Assembly: GCA_024225635.1 (NCBI GenBank)
Contig: JAAEMK010000889.1
Location: 62,001-126,000 of the forward strand
DNA: 64,000 bases
Source of the DNA: Desulfobacteraceae bacterium
Lineage (GTDB): Bacteria; Desulfobacterota; Desulfobacteria; Desulfobacterales; Desulfobacteraceae
Direction: 5' to 3'
Below are positions 61,608-64,000 of the stretch, one piece after another. Position 1 is the stretch's first letter; each line of letters starts with the position of its first letter. Below the pieces are notes generated by a model that was given only the letters and a program-made list of their open reading frames with translations, did no database searches and was not told the DNA's origin. The translations under genes and the position numbers were made by a program.

Positions 61608-62664
61608 TAAACACCCTCAATTGCTTTACGGATCGACGATATTCTTCCCACTGTCCCACATCAATCCATGATTTTTCGCTCACCGGATAAACACCCACCT
61701 TACCACCATTGGCTTTAACGGCATCGATCAAATGAGTCATATGAAACATCCCTTTCCCGGGTATCAGTTCAAGCACATTCGGATTCAACACATAAAGACC
61801 TGTATTTACGAGAAAATTATATCCAGGCTTCTCTTTGACCCCTTTCAGGCTGCCGCCACCATTCAATTCACATACACCGTAAGGAATGTCGAATTGCTTA
61901 GCTGCCGCCACCAGGGTAATGTCATAATTGTCGTTTGTATGAAACTGATAAAGATCGGAGTAATCCGCTTCAATGATAATATCACAGTTGGAAACAAAAA
62001 AAGGCGTATTCAACTCATTTTTTATCAATTCAAGACTGCCGGCCGTGCCCCTGGGTTCGTCTTCCTGTACGAAATCTATGGTATAGTCCGGATTTTTTTC
62101 TTCAAAATAAGCCCGAATTATTTTTGACATATGATTTACGGTAAAATAGAAGGACGTTATTCCATGGGCTCTGAACCTGTCTATGATATGATCCATCACA
62201 GGCTTATTCCCAACCGGGATAAGTGGTTTGGGTAAAATAGTTGTAAAAGGCTTAAGCCGTGTCCCTTTGCCCCCGGCCATAATGACAACCGGGGCTGAGA
62301 CCTTCTGCTTTATTTCTTTTTTGCCATCTCCAAACACCTTTTCCCACGTTATATAGTCAACCACTCTTCTGTCCCGGTCCAAAATGGGAATGAGGCTGAT
62401 CATATTTTCAGTAAAAAGCTCCTTGATGGCTTCCAAATCAAACTCATCCTGAAACACAAAAAAGGGCTCTCTATTATAGGCATTTTCAATGGTATCAATA
62501 AGATTCTGATCTTTTAAGATATGACGTCTGATATCTCCATCGGTCAAAGCGCCGATCAACTTCTTGTCATCATCCACAACCAGAAGCGCTTTTTCAGCTG
62601 TTTCGTCCAAACGCCCCATGGCCTCTTTAATGGTAATATTGGAAGACACTGTTATATTTTTCAT
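61600..62664 (-). CDS. CBS-domain sugar nucleotidyltransferase (PtmE-like)
   Basis: 354 residues: two CBS motifs (about residues 1-115), then a nucleotidyltransferase domain with MAGGKGTRLKPFTTILPKPL (129-148) and VSNCDIIIEADYSD-type metal site. The same architecture is found in Campylobacter PtmE, a glucosamine-1-phosphate guanylyltransferase that opens the legionaminate pathway. That specificity is inferred from architecture and neighbourhood. It is coupled to neuA by overlap. An 82-base gap separates it from the aminotransferase. Confidence 0.85.
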   Translation of the reverse strand: MKNITVSSNITIKEAMGRLDETAEKALLVVDDDKKLIGALTDGDIRRHILKDQNLIDTIENAYNREPFFVFQDEFDLEAIKELFTENMISLIPILDRDRRVVDYITWEKVFGDGKKEIKQKVSAPVVIMAGGKGTRLKPFTTILPKPLIPVGNKPVMDHIIDRFRAHGITSFYFTVNHMSKIIRAYFEEKNPDYTIDFVQEDEPRGTAGSLELIKNELNTPFFVSNCDIIIEADYSDLYQFHTNDNYDITLVAAAKQFDIPYGVCELNGGGSLKGVKEKPGYNFLVNTGLYVLNPNVLELIPGKGMFHMTHLIDAVKANGGKVGVYPVSEKSWIDVGQWEEYRRSVKQLRVFND

Positions 62665-62746
62665 ACAATCCCACCCATTTCTGATCGCTCAAAAAATCAA
62701 TTTTTCACTCAAACATTCCATCCGCCACATTCTTAAAAACTCTTTT

Positions 62747-63895
62747 TCAGCCATTGTTCCTGGCACTGCTTGGCAAATTGACAATCCTATCCTGGAACCA
62801 ACGGGCATTTTTCAAACTCCCTATCTGACAATGTTTATAAATTTTCAAATCAGGCATTAATTGCCAGACGGGCCGGGTCATTATGCCGGAATCATTTGTA
62901 ATGTTTAAAAGGGCATCCCGCTGTTTTTTATCCGATGTGATCACAGCGTTTAACCAATAATTACTGGTACAACCGTCAGGCTCCCTGACATAGTCACACC
63001 AGGAAGTTTCACTGAAAAAATCTAAGTAGGCAGCGGCCAGTTTGCGTTTGTCCCTTAAAAGCCCTTCCAATTGCCCCAGTTGTGCACATGCAAGGGCTGC
63101 ATTTAAATTAGGCAGCCTGTAATTATAGCCGATTTCATCGTGGACAAATTCCCAACGGTGGTCAACCTTGGCAGTGGTTGTCAGATGTTTGGCCCTGTCT
63201 GCCAGGGCGTCATCGTTGGTAATGATGGCGCCGCCGCCGCCACAGGTGATTGTTTTATTGCCATTAAAGCTTAACACACCCAATTTGCCAAGGGTTCCGC
63301 AATGGTGTGTTAAAAACATAGACCCAAGGGACTCTGCAGCGTCTTCCACAATGGGAATCTTCCATTGTTCCGCCAACGGGATCAGCCTGTCCATATGACA
63401 CGGATGCCCGAAAGTGTGCATGGGAACAATGGCAGAGATGGGTTTTCCGGTTGTTTTATTAAAGGTCTGCCCGCCCCGCTGTTCTGCATTTTGATCAAGG
63501 AACTTTTCCAGGGCATCGGGGCATAATCCAAGGGTATCCCGGTTGACATCGACAAATACAGGGCAGGCATTATTATGGGCAATGGCATTGGCCGTGGCCA
63601 CAAAGGTCAGTGGCTGGGTGATGACTTCGTCCCCGGCCTTTACACCGGCAAGGCGCAGGGCGACCTCGAGTGCCGCCGTGCCATTGACGGTAACAACCGC
63701 ACGCCGGGCGCCCAGATAAGCGGCAAGCTCTCGTTCAAACCGGTTAACATACTCCCCCACACTTGACACAAAAGTGGAATCAATGGCATCCGCCACATAC
63801 TCCCGGTCTATCTTTTTAAACCTGGGCTCATGGAGGGGAATGTAATCATCGGTCTGATACCAATCCCTTATGAAGGAGATGAGGTCGCTATACAT
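62747..63895 (-). CDS. DegT/DnrJ/EryC1 sugar aminotransferase, LegC-like
   Basis: 382 residues from the ATG at 63893-63895, which overlaps the legB-like stop; no clear Shine-Dalgarno sequence is seen, so translation is probably coupled. The PLP lysine is in LSFNGNKTITCGGGG, with VNGTAALEVALRLAGV and EDAAESLGS typical of the family. LegC transfers an amino group to C4 of a UDP- or GDP-4-keto-6-deoxy sugar. The neighbour supplying the 4-keto sugar and the nonulosonate genes support this assignment. Confidence 0.88.
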   Translation of the reverse strand: MYSDLISFIRDWYQTDDYIPLHEPRFKKIDREYVADAIDSTFVSSVGEYVNRFERELAAYLGARRAVVTVNGTAALEVALRLAGVKAGDEVITQPLTFVATANAIAHNNACPVFVDVNRDTLGLCPDALEKFLDQNAEQRGGQTFNKTTGKPISAIVPMHTFGHPCHMDRLIPLAEQWKIPIVEDAAESLGSMFLTHHCGTLGKLGVLSFNGNKTITCGGGGAIITNDDALADRAKHLTTTAKVDHRWEFVHDEIGYNYRLPNLNAALACAQLGQLEGLLRDKRKLAAAYLDFFSETSWCDYVREPDGCTSNYWLNAVITSDKKQRDALLNITNDSGIMTRPVWQLMPDLKIYKHCQIGSLKNARWFQDRIVNLPSSARNNG

Positions 63896-64000
63896 TATAA
63901 ATATCGGTTTTATAACGTGAAAGGTTATCCGGATTGGTGAACCAGTCAATGGTTTCCCTTAATCCGTTTTCCAAAGGATATTGAGGGGTGAAACCCGTTA
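63888..64000 (-). CDS. NAD-dependent nucleotide-sugar dehydratase, LegB-like (3' end only)
   Basis: Only the last 37 codons are in the window, reading GFTPQYPLENGLRETIDWF and ending DIYNV. This is the C-terminus of an extended SDR sugar 4,6-dehydratase/epimerase. Its stop overlaps the aminotransferase start by eight bases. With the LegC-like enzyme, a LegB role (making the 4-keto-6-deoxy sugar) is likely, but the catalytic part lies outside. Confidence 0.7.
   Translation of the reverse strand, partial: TGFTPQYPLENGLRETIDWFTNPDNLSRYKTDIYNV

Overview
The window looks like a chromosomal segment of a sulfate-reducer-type deltaproteobacterium (Desulfobacterota, Desulfobacteraceae-like). This is inferred from gene order and protein character: a two-tuf translation/transcription block, a CheA with two CheW domains plus a receiver, a biosynthetic-type thiolase, and nonulosonate/Maf flagellar glycosylation genes. 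No species is claimed. There is no CRISPR array, insertion sequence, prophage or rRNA gene.

Region 1 (1-17560, minus strand) is the information-processing core. A promoter at 17529-17557 drives tRNA-Thr(TGT), tRNA-Tyr, tRNA-Gly(TCC), tRNA-Thr(GGT), tuf, rpmG, tRNA-Trp, secE, nusG, rplK, rplA, an L10-type leader, rplJ, rplL, rpoB and rpoC, the same order as the E. coli tufB-secE-rif region. A second promoter (3367-3393) drives rpsL, rpsG, a second tuf, rpsJ and rplC. That transcript ends at a strong intrinsic terminator directly after rplC, with no fusA between rpsG and tuf and no rplD after rplC.

Region 2 (17818-28451, plus strand) holds a LysM lytic transglycosylase lipoprotein, tRNA-Arg(CCT) with a TrhP-type U32 protein 11 bases behind it, and a chemosensory operon (cheA-cheW-cheB-cheR and a HEAT-repeat/receiver protein) without cheY, cheD or a chemoreceptor.

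Region 3 (28481-46608, mostly minus strand) is a housekeeping run: an unrecognised protein and pgk; a small Cys-rich protein, radC, gyrA and an AI-2E-family permease with overlapping ends; a 51-residue membrane peptide; a thiolase; an NRDE/TANGO2 protein (plus strand); rarA-der behind tRNA-Lys and tRNA-Glu; trkA-trkH; a hicAB toxin-antitoxin pair with a predicted leaderless transcript; and motB-motA with a strong terminator.

Region 4 (46609-64000) starts with about 1 kb without genes, then a surface-glycan locus. On the plus strand are a Maf-type glycosyltransferase, a PaaK-like ligase, an LpxD-like acyltransferase, a KamA-like radical SAM aminomutase, neuD, neuB, neuC, a formyltransferase-fold protein, a PIG-L deacetylase and a broken methyltransferase. 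On the minus strand are a B12/radical SAM protein, neuA, a PtmE-like nucleotidyltransferase, a LegC-like aminotransferase and the 3' end of a LegB-like dehydratase. Together they cover most steps to a CMP-activated legionaminic-acid-like sugar for flagellin. The ligase/acyltransferase/aminomutase trio and the AT-rich formyltransferase/deacetylase segment suggest an unusual, possibly beta-aminoacylated or otherwise N-modified, nonulosonate. That chemistry is the best candidate here for something undescribed.
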